A DNA stretch of 64,000 nucleotides from Corynebacterium testudinoris (GTDB taxonomy: Bacteria; Actinomycetota; Actinomycetes; Mycobacteriales; Mycobacteriaceae), in contig NZ_CP011545.1 in the NCBI RefSeq assembly GCF_001021045.1, positions 2,657,227 through 2,721,226 on the forward strand, in the 5' to 3' direction. The notes under the pieces were generated by a model. It searched no databases, had not been told where the DNA came from, and saw nothing but the letters and a program-made list of their open reading frames with translations. Positions 54,823 through 63,953 of this stretch are shown one piece after another. Numbering within the stretch: position 1 is the first letter of the stretch; each line of letters opens with the position of its first letter. The translations under genes were made by a program, and so were the position numbers.

Positions 54823-55377
54823 ATGAACCAACCAGACGGGGCTCTCATAGATGCCTACATCGCCGGGGATATGCGGGCCTTTAGCAAGATCGTGGAAAAG
54901 CACCGCGCCCGACTCCTCTGGGTCGCCCGCAAATACGGCCACAACGAGGAAGACGCCAACGACATCCTCCAGGAGGCCTTCCTGCGTGCCAGCCGAAAAC
55001 TGCACACCTACCGCCACGAAGCGAGTCTGAGTACCTGGTTACACCGGCTGGTCATGAACACTGGCTGGGACTTCCGTAACCACCGCAACCAGGTCGAACT
55101 CGCCGTCTTGGACTCCGAGACCGTCCCGCACGAGATAAACCTCAAGCTCGCCGTCGACCCCATCCACCACAAAGAAACCCTCCTGCACCTGCAGGAGGGT
55201 TTAGCTAAGCTCTGCCCGAACCAGCGCGAGGCCCTTTGGCTTATCGACGTCGCCGGGTATTCCATCGCCCACGTCGCCCAGCAGGAGGGGGTCCAGCCGG
55301 GCACCATCAAGTCGCGCCGCGCTCGCGCGCGGCAGGCGCTGAGGGAAAACATGGGGGAGAGTGTGGCGCCGGAATGA
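54823..55377 (+). CDS. sigM: ECF sigma factor SigM
   Basis: 184 residues from ATG 54823 behind GGGGGGA; an adjacent ATG at 54820 is possible. Region 2 (LLWVARKYGHNEEDANDILQEAF and HRLVMNTGWDFRNH) and region 4 (LCPNQREALWLIDVAGYSIAHVAQ, QPGTIKSRRARARQAL) are standard. By synteny with SigM of C. glutamicum it should respond to thiol-oxidative stress and act on trxB/trxA, which follow. No anti-sigma gene lies between sigM and trxB. Confidence 0.9.
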   Translation: MNQPDGALIDAYIAGDMRAFSKIVEKHRARLLWVARKYGHNEEDANDILQEAFLRASRKLHTYRHEASLSTWLHRLVMNTGWDFRNHRNQVELAVLDSETVPHEINLKLAVDPIHHKETLLHLQEGLAKLCPNQREALWLIDVAGYSIAHVAQQEGVQPGTIKSRRARARQALRENMGESVAPE

Positions 55378-55464
55378 ACCACGGTAGCTGGGCGTTGTAA
55401 TGGGAGCGGAGGATAGACTTAGGCCGCAGACTTTTCATTGACAACCCTCAGGAGACCCCACGTT

Positions 55465-56412
55465 ATGACCGCTGTAGACACCATCCACGATGTGGCGATC
55501 ATCGGTTCAGGACCCGCCGGTTACACCGCGGCGTTGTACGCCGCCCGCGCGGAGCTCAAGCCCATCGTTTTTGAAGGCTACGAGTACGGCGGATCGTTGA
55601 TGACCACCACCGAGGTGGAGAATTACCCCGGCTTTGAGAAGGGCATTATGGGCCCGGACCTCATGGTGGAGATGCGTTCCCAGGCCGAGCGATTCGGCGC
55701 CGATCTGCGCATGGAGCTGGTCGACTCGGTGGAGCTCGACGGGGAGATTAAGAAGATCCACGTGGGCGATGAGGTTTTCCAGGCCCGCACGGTCATTCTC
55801 GCCACGGGTGCCGCCCCTCGCTTGCTCGGCGTGCCCGGCGAATCAGAGCTCATGGGACGTGGTGTTTCTAGCTGTGCCACCTGTGACGGGTTCTTCTTCA
55901 AGGGCGCTGAGATCGCCGTGGTCGGTGGTGGCGACTCCGCTATGGAGGAAGCTACCTTCCTCACCAAGTTCGCGGACAAGGTGACCATCATTCACCGCCG
56001 CGAGGGTTTCCGTGCCTCGCCGATCATGCTGGACCGCGCGAAGCAGAACGACAAGATCGAGTTCGCGTTGAACAAGGTCGTCGACCGCGTCATCGAGGGC
56101 ACCGGCGATCAGGCGGGCAAGGTCGCGGGCCTCATCCTGCGGGACACCGTCACCGGAGAGGTCTCCGAGCTGCCTGTGTCGGCCATGTTCGTCGCCATTG
56201 GCCACGATCCGCGCTCGGGCTTCCTTAACGGCCAGGTGGACCTCAACGCCGGCGGGTACGTCCAGGTTGCGGAGCCCTCCACTCACACGAACCTCGCTGG
56301 CGTCTTCGCTGCGGGCGACTTGGTCGATGATCATTACCAGCAGGCCATCACCGCTGCCGGCTCCGGCTGCCGCGCGGCTCTGGATGCCCAGCACTACCTC
56401 GAAAACCTCTAA
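55465..56412 (+). CDS. trxB: Thioredoxin reductase
   Basis: 315 residues from ATG 55465 behind AGGAG; an upstream in-frame start is unsupported. [16 protein letters not shown] is the FAD dinucleotide fold, the redox pair is CATC in SCATCDGFF, and [15 protein letters not shown] is the NADPH fold. Reduces thioredoxin with NADPH. Operon with trxA 12 bases on; likely SigM-driven. Confidence 0.96.
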   Translation: MTAVDTIHDVAIIGSGPAGYTAALYAARAELKPIVFEGYEYGGSLMTTTEVENYPGFEKGIMGPDLMVEMRSQAERFGADLRMELVDSVELDGEIKKIHVGDEVFQARTVILATGAAPRLLGVPGESELMGRGVSSCATCDGFFFKGAEIAVVGGGDSAMEEATFLTKFADKVTIIHRREGFRASPIMLDRAKQNDKIEFALNKVVDRVIEGTGDQAGKVAGLILRDTVTGEVSELPVSAMFVAIGHDPRSGFLNGQVDLNAGGYVQVAEPSTHTNLAGVFAAGDLVDDHYQQAITAAGSGCRAALDAQHYLENL

Positions 56413-56423
56413 GGAGACTGAGC

Positions 56424-56747
56424 GTGAGCAACGTCATTGACGTCACCCAGGCCACATTCAAAGATGTCGTCATCGATTCGGACAAGACGGTCATCGTCGA
56501 CTTCTGGGCGGATTGGTGCGGGCCCTGCAAAAAGCTGAGCCCGATCATTGAAGAGATCGCAGATGAGATGGGAGATAAGGTCACCGTGGCCAAGGTGGAT
56601 GTCTCCGCCGAACGGACCCTCGGGGCCATGTTCCAGGTCATGTCGATCCCGGCTGTCATGTTCTTCAAGAACGGCGAGAAGGTCGATGAGTTCGTTGGCC
56701 TGCAGCCGAAGTCCGCGATCGTGGCGAAGCTGGAATCTCATCTCTGA
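56424..56747 (+). CDS. trxA: Thioredoxin
   Basis: 107 residues from GTG 56424 behind AAGGAG. Active site WCGPCKK and the cis-proline loop MSIPAVMFFKNG. Protein-disulfide reductase working with the TrxB directly upstream. Canonical length. Confidence 0.97.
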   Translation: MSNVIDVTQATFKDVVIDSDKTVIVDFWADWCGPCKKLSPIIEEIADEMGDKVTVAKVDVSAERTLGAMFQVMSIPAVMFFKNGEKVDEFVGLQPKSAIVAKLESHL

Positions 56748-56804
56748 CTGGTAGTCTGAGACTTCGAAAGTTCGGACTGGACGTGTTTCCCTGGAAGGAG
56801 TGTC

Positions 56805-57986
56805 GTGACGAAGATTCTACGTGTCGGGGATCGTAGCCCTCGGGTTGCAGAGGCTCGTTCGACGCTCGCTCGTCTCGGATTGCTCCCCGGTTTTGAGGAC
56901 GCCCTCACCGACTGGAAGTCCCAGAAGTTCGATGAGGAAGACAAGCTTTTCAACGAGGAGCTTTCGGTCATCCTCAAGGCCTTCCAGCAGTCCCGCGGCA
57001 TCATTCCCTCCGGCGCCATCGATGAGACGACGCTGCGGGAGCTGCGCCAGGCCTCTTACAAGCTCGGCGCCCGCGTGTTGTCTTTCCAACCGGGCAATGA
57101 GCTGGTCGGCGATGATGTCTCCCAGCTGCAGAACCAGCTGCAGGAGCTGGGTTTTTATGCCCATCGCATCGACGGGCACTTCGGTAAGGCCACCTATGAG
57201 GCGTTGGTGAATTTCCAGCTCAACTCAGGACTCCAGGACGATGGGGTCTGCGGTCCCGACACGATCCGCGCCCTCAAGCTGCTGGGTCGTCGCATCACGG
57301 GTGGTTCCCCGCAGGCGATTCGGGAGCGGGAAAACGTCCGTAGTGCTGGCCCGAAGCTGGCTGGCAAGCGCGTGGTCATTGACCCGGCATTTGGTGGTTC
57401 TGACCAGGGCCGCAGCGTGATGGGTCTCTATGGTGAGATCACCGAGGAGGAGATCCTGTGGGATCTGGCCTCCCGCCTCGAGGGCCGCATGGTCGCCGCG
57501 GGCATGGAAACCATCATTTCCCGCCCCCGCATGGACAACCCCTCCTCCAAGACCCGGGCGGAGATCGCCAATGCCTTCGGCGCGGATCTCATGATCAGCC
57601 TGCAGTGCGATTCTTATCCCAACGAGAAGGCCTCCGGCGTGGCCACCTTCTACTTCGGTTCGGATCATGGCGATAGCTCGCTGACGGGTGAGACCCTCTC
57701 GGGCTATGTCCAGCGGGAGATCGTGGCTCGTACGGAGCTGCAAAGCTGCGGCATCCACGCCCGCACGTGGGAGTTGCTGCGCTTGACGCAGATGCCCACG
57801 GTGGAGCTGGTGGCGGGCTACCTCTCTAACCCCGACGACGTCGCCAAGCTCACGAATCCTGCTATCCGGGACAATATTGCGGAGGCCATTGTCGTGGCCG
57901 TGAAGCGGCTCTACCTGCTAGATCAAGATGATCAGCCGACCGGAACGTTCAAGTTCGCCGAGCTGCTCAAGGCGGAAAACCTCTAG
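56805..57986 (+). CDS. cwlM: CwlM-type amidase-like regulator (zinc site degenerate)
   Basis: 393 residues from GTG 56805 behind GGAAGGAG. Two N-terminal peptidoglycan-binding repeats (LRVGDRSPRVAEARSTLARLG and ...LQNQLQELGFYAHRIDGHFG) precede an amidase_3 fold. The first zinc His of the usual GHGG is replaced (DPAFGG, Phe196) and the SIHAN-type His by Gln (SLQCD, Gln267), so catalysis is unlikely. In mycobacteria CwlM is a cytoplasmic MurA activator controlled by PknB; no signal peptide here fits that. Stop overlaps the convergent next gene. Confidence 0.9.
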   Translation: MTKILRVGDRSPRVAEARSTLARLGLLPGFEDALTDWKSQKFDEEDKLFNEELSVILKAFQQSRGIIPSGAIDETTLRELRQASYKLGARVLSFQPGNELVGDDVSQLQNQLQELGFYAHRIDGHFGKATYEALVNFQLNSGLQDDGVCGPDTIRALKLLGRRITGGSPQAIRERENVRSAGPKLAGKRVVIDPAFGGSDQGRSVMGLYGEITEEEILWDLASRLEGRMVAAGMETIISRPRMDNPSSKTRAEIANAFGADLMISLQCDSYPNEKASGVATFYFGSDHGDSSLTGETLSGYVQREIVARTELQSCGIHARTWELLRLTQMPTVELVAGYLSNPDDVAKLTNPAIRDNIAEAIVVAVKRLYLLDQDDQPTGTFKFAELLKAENL

Positions 57987-58645
57987 CAGGAGCGCGCGCG
58001 GGCGAGGAGCAATTCCACGTCCGCGGCCGAGAGCAGATCCTGCTGGGGTGGCAGGTCGAGGCGCAGGCGGGGGAGCACCGGGTGGTCGGCGATGACCTTG
58101 AAGCCGGCAGCCTCCAACACCGAGACGGAGATCAGTCCGATCTCGGGGGCAGAACGCACCAGGTCCCCAACGGCGCCGCGCAGCAAGAAGTCGACGTCGG
58201 GGCGGGCGAAGAAATCACTGCGCCAACCGAACGCCTCGATGGCGGGGACGTCCCGGCCGACGAGTTCCATGATAACGGCGTCGAGAAGCACGGCCTCCAG
58301 GCCAACACCGGCGAAGCCGGGGTCAATGAACAGTGACGTGAGCAGCTCCGCATCCGCAGAGACGGGGGCGGTGGGCAGTTGGGCGGCACCGGGGGCATCC
58401 GCACGCGAGCAGTACAAGACGGTAGCCACGGCATGATTGAAGGTGCTCCGGGCGATGGAGAAGCCGCAGGAGCCGTAGTCGAACAGGGTGCGAGCCAGCC
58501 AGGCCTCTTTTTCAAAGGCCGGGTCACTCGTGGCCAGGACGGTCGCGGCGGCGTCGGCGTCAAGCTCCCAAAAGATCGAGCGCGCGGCCTGCGGGTGAAT
58601 CTGGTCCAGCGTTTCCTGGCTCAGGGGTATCAGCGTCGCGTACAC
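57983..58645 (-). CDS. Acetyltransferase-like protein of the Rv3916c family
   Basis: 220 residues. SIFWELDADAAATVLATSDPAFEKEAWL and SLFIDPGFAGVGLEAVLLDAVI read like a GNAT-type fold with an acyl-CoA loop (PGFAGVGLE). The catalytic residues are not defined. Its place between cwlM and parB is conserved in mycobacteria (Rv3916c). It lies 14 bases after parB on the same strand, so it is probably the last gene of the parAB transcript. Confidence 0.72.
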   Translation of the reverse strand: MYATLIPLSQETLDQIHPQAARSIFWELDADAAATVLATSDPAFEKEAWLARTLFDYGSCGFSIARSTFNHAVATVLYCSRADAPGAAQLPTAPVSADAELLTSLFIDPGFAGVGLEAVLLDAVIMELVGRDVPAIEAFGWRSDFFARPDVDFLLRGAVGDLVRSAPEIGLISVSVLEAAGFKVIADHPVLPRLRLDLPPQQDLLSAADVELLLARARSC

Positions 58646-58659
58646 GCTCGTCGCCTGCG

Positions 58660-59766
58660 CTATCCCTGACCCTCGATGAGCGCGAGGATCCGCTCAAAGT
58701 CCTCCGGGTCACCGAACTCGACGACCATCTTGCCCTTGCGGCGGCCCATGGTGACGGTGACTTTGGTGTCCCACTCATCGGCGAGGCGGTCGGCGGCGCG
58801 AAGGAAAGCTTCCGGCTGCGCGATCGGCGCGGCCTGCTTCTTTTCCGCCGGTGCCCCATTGCGATTGAGCAGCGTGACAGCCTCTTCCGTCGCGCGCACA
58901 CTCATGCCCTCGGCGACAACGCGCTCCGCGAGGTGATCCTGCGCGGCGGCGGTATCGTCACCGAGCTTGACGCCGGCGATCGCCCGAGCGTGACCCGAGG
59001 ACAACACCCCAGCCGCCACCCGCCGCTGCACCGCCACCGGCAAGGTGAGCAAACGCAACGTATTGGTGATCACCGGGCGGGAACGGCCCAAGCGGTCCGC
59101 CAGCTCGGTCTGGGTGACGCCAAACTCCTCCAACAGCTGCTGGTAGGCCGACGCCTCTTCCAGCGGGTTGAGCTGCACCCGGTGAATGTTCTCCAGGAGC
59201 GCATCGCGCAGCATGTCGCCGTCATCGGTCTCCCGGACGATCGCCGGGATGGTACTCAGCCCGGCCTTCGACGACGCCCTCCACCGGCGCTCGCCCATGA
59301 TGATCTCGTAGGTGGAGTCATCCGCCGCCCGCCGCACAACGATCGGCTGCATGAGCCCGAACTCACGAATCGAATGGACCAGCTCGGCCAGCGCCTCCTC
59401 ATCGAACACCTGGCGAGGCTGCTGCGGGTTGGGCACAATCTCCCCGAGGGGGATCTCGCGATAAGTCGCGCCGATACCGGCTGCCGGTGCTACGTGCTTG
59501 TCTGCGCCCTTTTCGACGCCCTTATCGACGCCCTTATCGACGCCCGCGCTTGCCTCGCGCTTAGCCGGTCCCGCAGTGCTGGCCTGGCGGGCACCTTTGG
59601 TGCCGCCGAGGATGACGTCCGCAGCACCGTCACCCAGGCGGGGCGAGCCGGACGTCGGGCCGGAAGGAATGAGGGCGGCAAGTCCACGACCCAGGCCACC
59701 CTTGCGGGGTTCCTGCATGATCTTGGGGGCACCCTTGGGCAGCTTTTTTGCCTGCGAATCGGTCAT
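58660..59766 (-). CDS. parB: Chromosome partitioning protein ParB
   Basis: 368 residues. The CTP-binding/clamp box is [14 protein letters not shown] and the parS-reading helix-turn-helix is [22 protein letters not shown]; the C-terminal dimer domain ends [18 protein letters not shown]. It loads on parS sites and spreads to form the segregation complex. A linker at about 75-90 holds four 4-residue repeats G(V/A)(D/E)K, coded by 12-bp units at 59497-59544. Its ATG overlaps the parA stop by one base. Confidence 0.96.
   Translation of the reverse strand: MTDSQAKKLPKGAPKIMQEPRKGGLGRGLAALIPSGPTSGSPRLGDGAADVILGGTKGARQASTAGPAKREASAGVDKGVDKGVEKGADKHVAPAAGIGATYREIPLGEIVPNPQQPRQVFDEEALAELVHSIREFGLMQPIVVRRAADDSTYEIIMGERRWRASSKAGLSTIPAIVRETDDGDMLRDALLENIHRVQLNPLEEASAYQQLLEEFGVTQTELADRLGRSRPVITNTLRLLTLPVAVQRRVAAGVLSSGHARAIAGVKLGDDTAAAQDHLAERVVAEGMSVRATEEAVTLLNRNGAPAEKKQAAPIAQPEAFLRAADRLADEWDTKVTVTMGRRKGKMVVEFGDPEDFERILALIEGQG
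59497..59544 (-). repeat. Four 12-bp tandem units in parB
   Basis: Units on the plus strand: CTTGTCTGCGCC, CTTTTCGACGCC, CTTATCGACGCC, CTTATCGACGCC. On the coding strand each encodes G-V/A-D/E-K. The two last units equal the CTTATCGACG core of the motif family seen across the window. Confidence 0.9.
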
Positions 59767-60683
59767 TATTGCTCCTCCGAAGTGTCCAAGGCGTTGAGCT
59801 CAGCGGCGGTTTCCGGGCTCACACCGATGGCGCCGGTGGACGCCACCGCCTGGTAGTCACCCCGAGCGCCGAACTCCCACGCGGCATCGAGGTAGGCCAT
59901 CGCTCCCTTCGAGGAGCGGTCGAATTGAATGATCGTCTGCCCGAATCCGGGCGCCTCGGAGATCTTCACCGAGCGGGGGATGAGGTTGACCAACACCACG
60001 TCGCCGAAGTGCTGGCGCACCTCGGTGGCCACCTGCTCCGAGAGCTTGGTCCGGCCGTCATACATCGTCAACAAGATGGCGGAGATGTGCAGGTTGGTAT
60101 TCAGGTGCTCGCGAATCATGGTGATGTTGTTGAGCAACTGACCCACCCCCTCGAGGGCGTAGTACTCGCACTGGATGGGGATGAGGACCTCGTCGACGGC
60201 CGTCATCGCGTTGATGGTGAGCAGTCCCAGGGAGGGCGGACAGTCGATGAAAACATAGTCGAAGCCCTGGTCCTGGATGAATCCGCGCCGCAAAGCATCG
60301 TGGAGCCGGTATTCGCGGCGCACCATGCTCACCATTTCAATTTCCGCGCCCGCGAGGTCAATGGTGGCGGGGATGCAATAGAGATTGTCGTGGGCCGTGG
60401 ACTGCTGCATGGCTTCGAGGCCGGTGGCCTCGCCGATGAGCATTTCGTAGCTGGACGTGGTGCCGGAGGTATGGACGGCACCGAGTGCGGTGGAGGCGTT
60501 GCCCTGGGGGTCGAGGTCGATGACCAGCACCTTGTTGCCGTGCTCCGCCAAGCTAGCAGCGAGATTGACCGATGAGGTGGTTTTCCCCACCCCACCTTTT
60601 TGGTTTGCGACGGTGATCAGGCGTGGGCGTTCCGGCTTGGGCAGCGTGGCCCTGGGGGAACGAACCCGTGTGTGGTCATCCAT
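59766..60683 (-). CDS. parA: Chromosome partitioning ATPase ParA
   Basis: 305 residues. Deviant Walker [20 protein letters not shown], Walker A' [14 protein letters not shown] and the LNxxxxxTKLSE-type C-terminal helices. The ATP-bound dimer on DNA moves ParB-parS complexes to the cell pole. Upstream of parB with one-base overlap. Mycobacterial-type name Soj. Confidence 0.96.
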   Translation of the reverse strand: MDDHTRVRSPRATLPKPERPRLITVANQKGGVGKTTSSVNLAASLAEHGNKVLVIDLDPQGNASTALGAVHTSGTTSSYEMLIGEATGLEAMQQSTAHDNLYCIPATIDLAGAEIEMVSMVRREYRLHDALRRGFIQDQGFDYVFIDCPPSLGLLTINAMTAVDEVLIPIQCEYYALEGVGQLLNNITMIREHLNTNLHISAILLTMYDGRTKLSEQVATEVRQHFGDVVLVNLIPRSVKISEAPGFGQTIIQFDRSSKGAMAYLDAAWEFGARGDYQAVASTGAIGVSPETAAELNALDTSEEQ

Positions 60684-60765
60684 GGATGTGCGTGGACCTC
60701 TTCCTGCACTTGTCGACGTAGCTCTTACTACCTTAGTGGTTGCTCACCGGGTAGTGAGCACTTCC

Positions 60766-61422
60766 TCAGCGCACCCGGGGGATACGGATGAGGGTGGTCG
60801 GCTCTGCCAGCAGTTTCCCACCCACGCTGAGGATGTCCGCCTTCCCGCCGCCGGCCCGTTTGATCTCCCGGGCATCGCGGTCAAGCTCTTCGGTCACCGA
60901 GGAACCCTTCATCGCGATCATCGAGCCCCCGACGGTGACCAGGGGCAGCGACCACCCGGCGAGCTTGCCCAGGGGGGCAACGGCCCGGGAGGTGACCACA
61001 TCGATCGCGCCCAGCTGCGAACGGACCTCCTTGTCCTCCGCCCGGCCGCGGATGACGGTGACGTTGGGCAGCGCGAGCTGTTCCACTACCTCCGCCAAGT
61101 AGACCGAGCGCTTGAGCAGCGGCTCAATGAGGGTGATCTCCAGGTCGGGTCGGGCCAACGCCAGGGGGATGCCCGGCAATCCCGCCCCGGAGCCGATATC
61201 GGCGACCCTGATCCCGTGGTCCATGACCTCGCCGATGACCGCACAGTTGAGGATGTGGCGTTCCCACAGGCGGGGCACCTCGCGGGGGCCGATAAAGCCG
61301 CGCACCGAACCGTCGGTGGCCAGGGAACGGTGATAGGACTCGGCCAGGGGCAGGAGATCACCGAAGATCTCCGCGGCGGCGGCCGGGGTGGGTTCCAGAA
61401 CGGGATCCGGGGTCTGACTCAT
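60766..61422 (-). CDS. rsmG: 16S rRNA m7G527 methyltransferase
   Basis: 218 residues. AdoMet motif VADIGSGAGLPGIPLALARPD, then SVYLAEVVEQL and VTVIRGRAEDK, typical GidB. Methylates G527 of 16S rRNA; loss gives low-level streptomycin resistance. It lies upstream of parA. The khpB/jag gene that often sits between yidC and rsmG in actinobacteria is absent here. Confidence 0.95.
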   Translation of the reverse strand: MSQTPDPVLEPTPAAAAEIFGDLLPLAESYHRSLATDGSVRGFIGPREVPRLWERHILNCAVIGEVMDHGIRVADIGSGAGLPGIPLALARPDLEITLIEPLLKRSVYLAEVVEQLALPNVTVIRGRAEDKEVRSQLGAIDVVTSRAVAPLGKLAGWSLPLVTVGGSMIAMKGSSVTEELDRDAREIKRAGGGKADILSVGGKLLAEPTTLIRIPRVR

Positions 61423-61460
61423 GGTCCTGAGACTACCTGGTGGTCATGGGCGTGAATCAA

Positions 61461-61490
61461 CACAGCCACCGCGCTGAGGCGGTGGCTGTG
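61461..61490 (-). terminator. Stem-loop terminator after yidC
   Basis: CACAGCCACCGC (61461-61472) and GCGGTGGCTGTG (61479-61490) form a 12-bp stem with a six-base loop. It sits in the 88-base gap between yidC and rsmG; on the minus strand only a short T-rich run follows. Confidence 0.7.
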
Positions 61491-61510
61491 GGGATAAGGC
61501 GATGAAGCGA

Positions 61511-62470
61511 TTACTTCTTCTTCTTTTTGTTCACTTTGCGGGCGCCGGGTGCCGGGGCGGTCGTGCGCTTGAGGGCTTTGCGGGCCTCTTCCTCGGCGGC
61601 CTCTTCGGCGTCCATCTTGTTGAAGATGTAGCGCTGCTGGAAGAAGGTCCACACGTTGTTGGAAACCATGTAGAACAGCAGGCCGATGTGCCAGAGGAAG
61701 CCGGTGAACAGGATGGTCAGCGGCATAAACCACAGCATCATCTTGTTCATCACGGCCATCTGGGACTGCATCATCTCGGCGCGGTCGCCGGAGGGGGCGG
61801 CCTGCTTGCCGGAGGCGATGCGAGCGGCCTGGCGGTCGATGGACATACGGGCGTTGAAGTGGGTGGCCACGGCAATGATGAGCACCAGCGGCACGGCGAC
61901 GAACATGATGTCGGTGCGGGTGAAATCAACGTTGGGGAACGCGGCGTACATTTCCTGCGGCATCGAGATGAATGCCGAGAGCGGAACGCCGAAAATGGTG
62001 GCGTCGAGGAAAGACTGCACGTCGTCGACACCGAAGATGTAGTTCGGCGTGTTGTAGTTCTGCTCGATGGACATCCCGAGCTGGCCGACGCCTTCGCCGG
62101 TGCGGTTGAAGGAACGCAGCACGTGGAACAGGCCGATGAACACGGGGATCTGCACCAGCATGGGCAGACAGCCGGCGATGGGGTTGACGCCCATCTCCTT
62201 CTGGAGCTTGCGCGTCTCCTCCATCATCTTCGTCTGGTCATTTTTGTACTTGGTGCGAATTTCCTGCATCTTCGGCTGCATCTCTTGCATCTTGCGGCCG
62301 GAGCGCAGCTGGTTCATCGTCGGCCTAAACAGCAAGGCCTTGATGGTGAAGGTGAGGAAAATGATGGCTAGCACCCAGGAGATGCCGGAATCCGGGTCCA
62401 GGACAAAGCTAAAAGCTTTGTGCCAGAACCACAGGATGGCCGAGATCGGCCAATAGATGAAGTTGAGCAC
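61511..62470 (-). CDS. yidC: Membrane protein insertase YidC
   Basis: 319 residues, a short Gram-positive-type YidC with about five membrane helices (ISWVLAIIFLTFTIKALLFRP; IAGCLPMLVQIPVFIGLFHVL; MLWFMPLTILFTGFLWHIGLLFYMVSNNVW) and a basic C-terminal tail KVNKKKKK for ribosome contact. It has no large periplasmic domain. Directly after yidD on the strand, five bases apart. Inserts membrane proteins with or without Sec. Confidence 0.95.
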   Translation of the reverse strand: MLNFIYWPISAILWFWHKAFSFVLDPDSGISWVLAIIFLTFTIKALLFRPTMNQLRSGRKMQEMQPKMQEIRTKYKNDQTKMMEETRKLQKEMGVNPIAGCLPMLVQIPVFIGLFHVLRSFNRTGEGVGQLGMSIEQNYNTPNYIFGVDDVQSFLDATIFGVPLSAFISMPQEMYAAFPNVDFTRTDIMFVAVPLVLIIAVATHFNARMSIDRQAARIASGKQAAPSGDRAEMMQSQMAVMNKMMLWFMPLTILFTGFLWHIGLLFYMVSNNVWTFFQQRYIFNKMDAEEAAEEEARKALKRTTAPAPGARKVNKKKKK

Positions 62471-62475
62471 CTGTG

Positions 62476-62757
62476 TCAGAACTCCTTGATGTCAGTTGAT
62501 GTCAGGTTTCGCGTTACGACGGGGTCATACCCGCCCGGGTGCCACGGACCACACTTGCTCAGTCGAGCCAGCGTCATAACAACGCCGGTGGCGGCCCCGT
62601 AGCGTGAAACGGCCTCTAAAGCGTAGGCGCTGCACGTTGGTTCAAAACGGCAGGACGACCCCATCTTAAGCGGGGACAGATAGTTTTGGTAGAAACGCAC
62701 TGCCGCTGCCAGCCCTCGGGCGACGAATCCCCGCGGAGTGGGCAGGCCGTCATCCAT
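62476..62757 (-). CDS. yidD: Membrane protein insertion efficiency factor YidD
   Basis: 93 residues with a hydrophobic/basic N-terminus. [33 protein letters not shown] and [13 protein letters not shown] are the YidD/DUF37 hallmark with the paired Cys. It overlaps rnpA by eight bases and precedes yidC. Aids YidC-dependent insertion. Confidence 0.94.
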   Translation of the reverse strand: MDDGLPTPRGFVARGLAAAVRFYQNYLSPLKMGSSCRFEPTCSAYALEAVSRYGAATGVVMTLARLSKCGPWHPGGYDPVVTRNLTSTDIKEF

Positions 62758-63118
62758 GGCTTACTCCCAGTTTTCGCAGTGCGGTGTCCAGGTCGCGGTC
62801 GAGCTCGCTTGTCGACGCCGTCCCTGCCGCAGGCAGGGCACGAATCACCAGGTCAGTGGGGATTGCGAGGGAGTCAAAGCGTCCCGCACAGATATGTCGA
62901 AGCCGTCGGGTGGTGCGGTGACGGATCACCGCGTTCCCAACGGCTTTAGAGACAATGAACCCGACGCGGGGGCCGCCCTGGAGGGCGACATCCGCGTCGG
63001 GCATGCTGGAGCGATCCACGAGGTGGACCACCACGGTGCGGGTTCCTGCGCGACGTCCACGCTTCATCGTCCGACTAAAATCGGACGGTGATGTGAATTT
63101 ATGCTGCTGAGGAAGCAC
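62750..63118 (-). CDS. rnpA: Ribonuclease P protein component
   Basis: 122 residues from GTG 63118. The core [23 protein letters not shown] is the RNR-type basic helix, here with IRHR where KRNR is usual; [10 protein letters not shown] is the C-terminal strand. Processes tRNA 5' ends with the RNase P RNA. Between rpmH and yidD as in nearly all bacteria. Confidence 0.93.
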   Translation of the reverse strand: MLPQQHKFTSPSDFSRTMKRGRRAGTRTVVVHLVDRSSMPDADVALQGGPRVGFIVSKAVGNAVIRHRTTRRLRHICAGRFDSLAIPTDLVIRALPAAGTASTSELDRDLDTALRKLGVSHG

Positions 63119-63133
63119 CGGGGTGTGCTCCTT

Positions 63134-63277
63134 CTAAGCGGTGAGCTTGGCGCGACCCTTACGACGACGAGCCGAGACGATTGCACGACCGGCGCGGGTA
63201 CGCATACGGGTACGGAAGCCGTGCACGCGTGCACGACGACGGTTATTTGGTTGGAACGTCCGCTTGCCCTTTGCCAC
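63134..63277 (-). CDS. rpmH: 50S ribosomal protein L34
   Basis: 47 residues from GTG 63277: [19 protein letters not shown], a basic middle, and the end [14 protein letters not shown] precedes the start. First gene of the rpmH-rnpA-yidD-yidC set beside the origin. Short, so easy to miss. Confidence 0.97.
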   Translation of the reverse strand: MAKGKRTFQPNNRRRARVHGFRTRMRTRAGRAIVSARRRKGRAKLTA

Positions 63278-63799
63278 GGTTGTTCTCCTCTACGTAACGC
63301 GGAGGCTGACCGGGATCAGCCGTCCGTTCAAATGTGAAATGACAGTTTTGAGATGCCCCGGGTGGCAAGATTTCTCCACCTGTGGCGCGCAGGGTCCACA
63401 CAGACGCGCGGCGGGGTAGTGCGTGCCGCGGCCCGAATTCAGTGCCGACTCTGCTCTCACACACACCCTCCGGCGAAGTTCTCAGGCCGGTGAAGACATG
63501 AGGCGACGTGTCCGGTGGTGTGACAGACCATGCCAGACTACGCGAATGCGCGGACCTCGAACAAATCGACACGCCCACTCGTTCACCTGGGGCGAGCGGG
63601 GGCACCTGAAATAACATCATTGTCTTTCAGTGCTGGTTACCGGGGTCTTTGCTTATTCGTCCTGGCAACCTTCCGCTCAGTCGTGGGTGCCCCGGACGCT
63701 GGCGCCACACGACTGAAAGCAAATCACTAGACAGCGCTTCCAGCGAGCTAGTAACAATAGAGCAATCAGAATGAATCACACCGTGTGAGTGAATGGATC

Positions 63800-63808
63800 T
63801 GTGGATAA
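63800..63808 (-). promoter_or_regulatory. DnaA box (TGTGGATAA)
   Basis: Perfect TTATCCACA on the minus strand; the first of the origin cluster, ahead of an AT-rich stretch (63809-63860). Confidence 0.85.
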
Positions 63809-63884
63809 CTGTAAATTAGAGGTTGAGAGTTTTAGTCTTTTCTCCTTTAATGCCAGGTCACAGCCTTAAAACTCCCGAAATAGG

Positions 63885-63893
63885 TTATCCACA
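63885..63893 (+). promoter_or_regulatory. DnaA box (TTATCCACA)
   Basis: Perfect box on the plus strand, 16 bases before an oppositely oriented one. Confidence 0.88.
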
Positions 63894-63908
63894 AGCTTTC
63901 GACTAGGC

Positions 63909-63917
63909 TGTGGATAA
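63909..63917 (-). promoter_or_regulatory. DnaA box (TGTGGATAA)
   Basis: Perfect box, minus strand. Confidence 0.88.
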
Positions 63918-63944
63918 CATATCCGGGGGTCCGTTCTCCACACC

Positions 63945-63953
63945 TGTGGATAA
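63945..63953 (-). promoter_or_regulatory. DnaA box (TGTGGATAA), with a near-match at 63957-63965
   Basis: Perfect box followed three bases later by TGTGGATAG, one base off consensus; TTCTCCACA at 63935-63943 is a weaker plus-strand match. Dense, oriented boxes as in an origin. Confidence 0.85.

Noticed and set aside
63423..63730. Open frames in the rpmH-dnaA gap
   Set aside because: No ribosome site, odd composition and origin DNA context; not protein-like.
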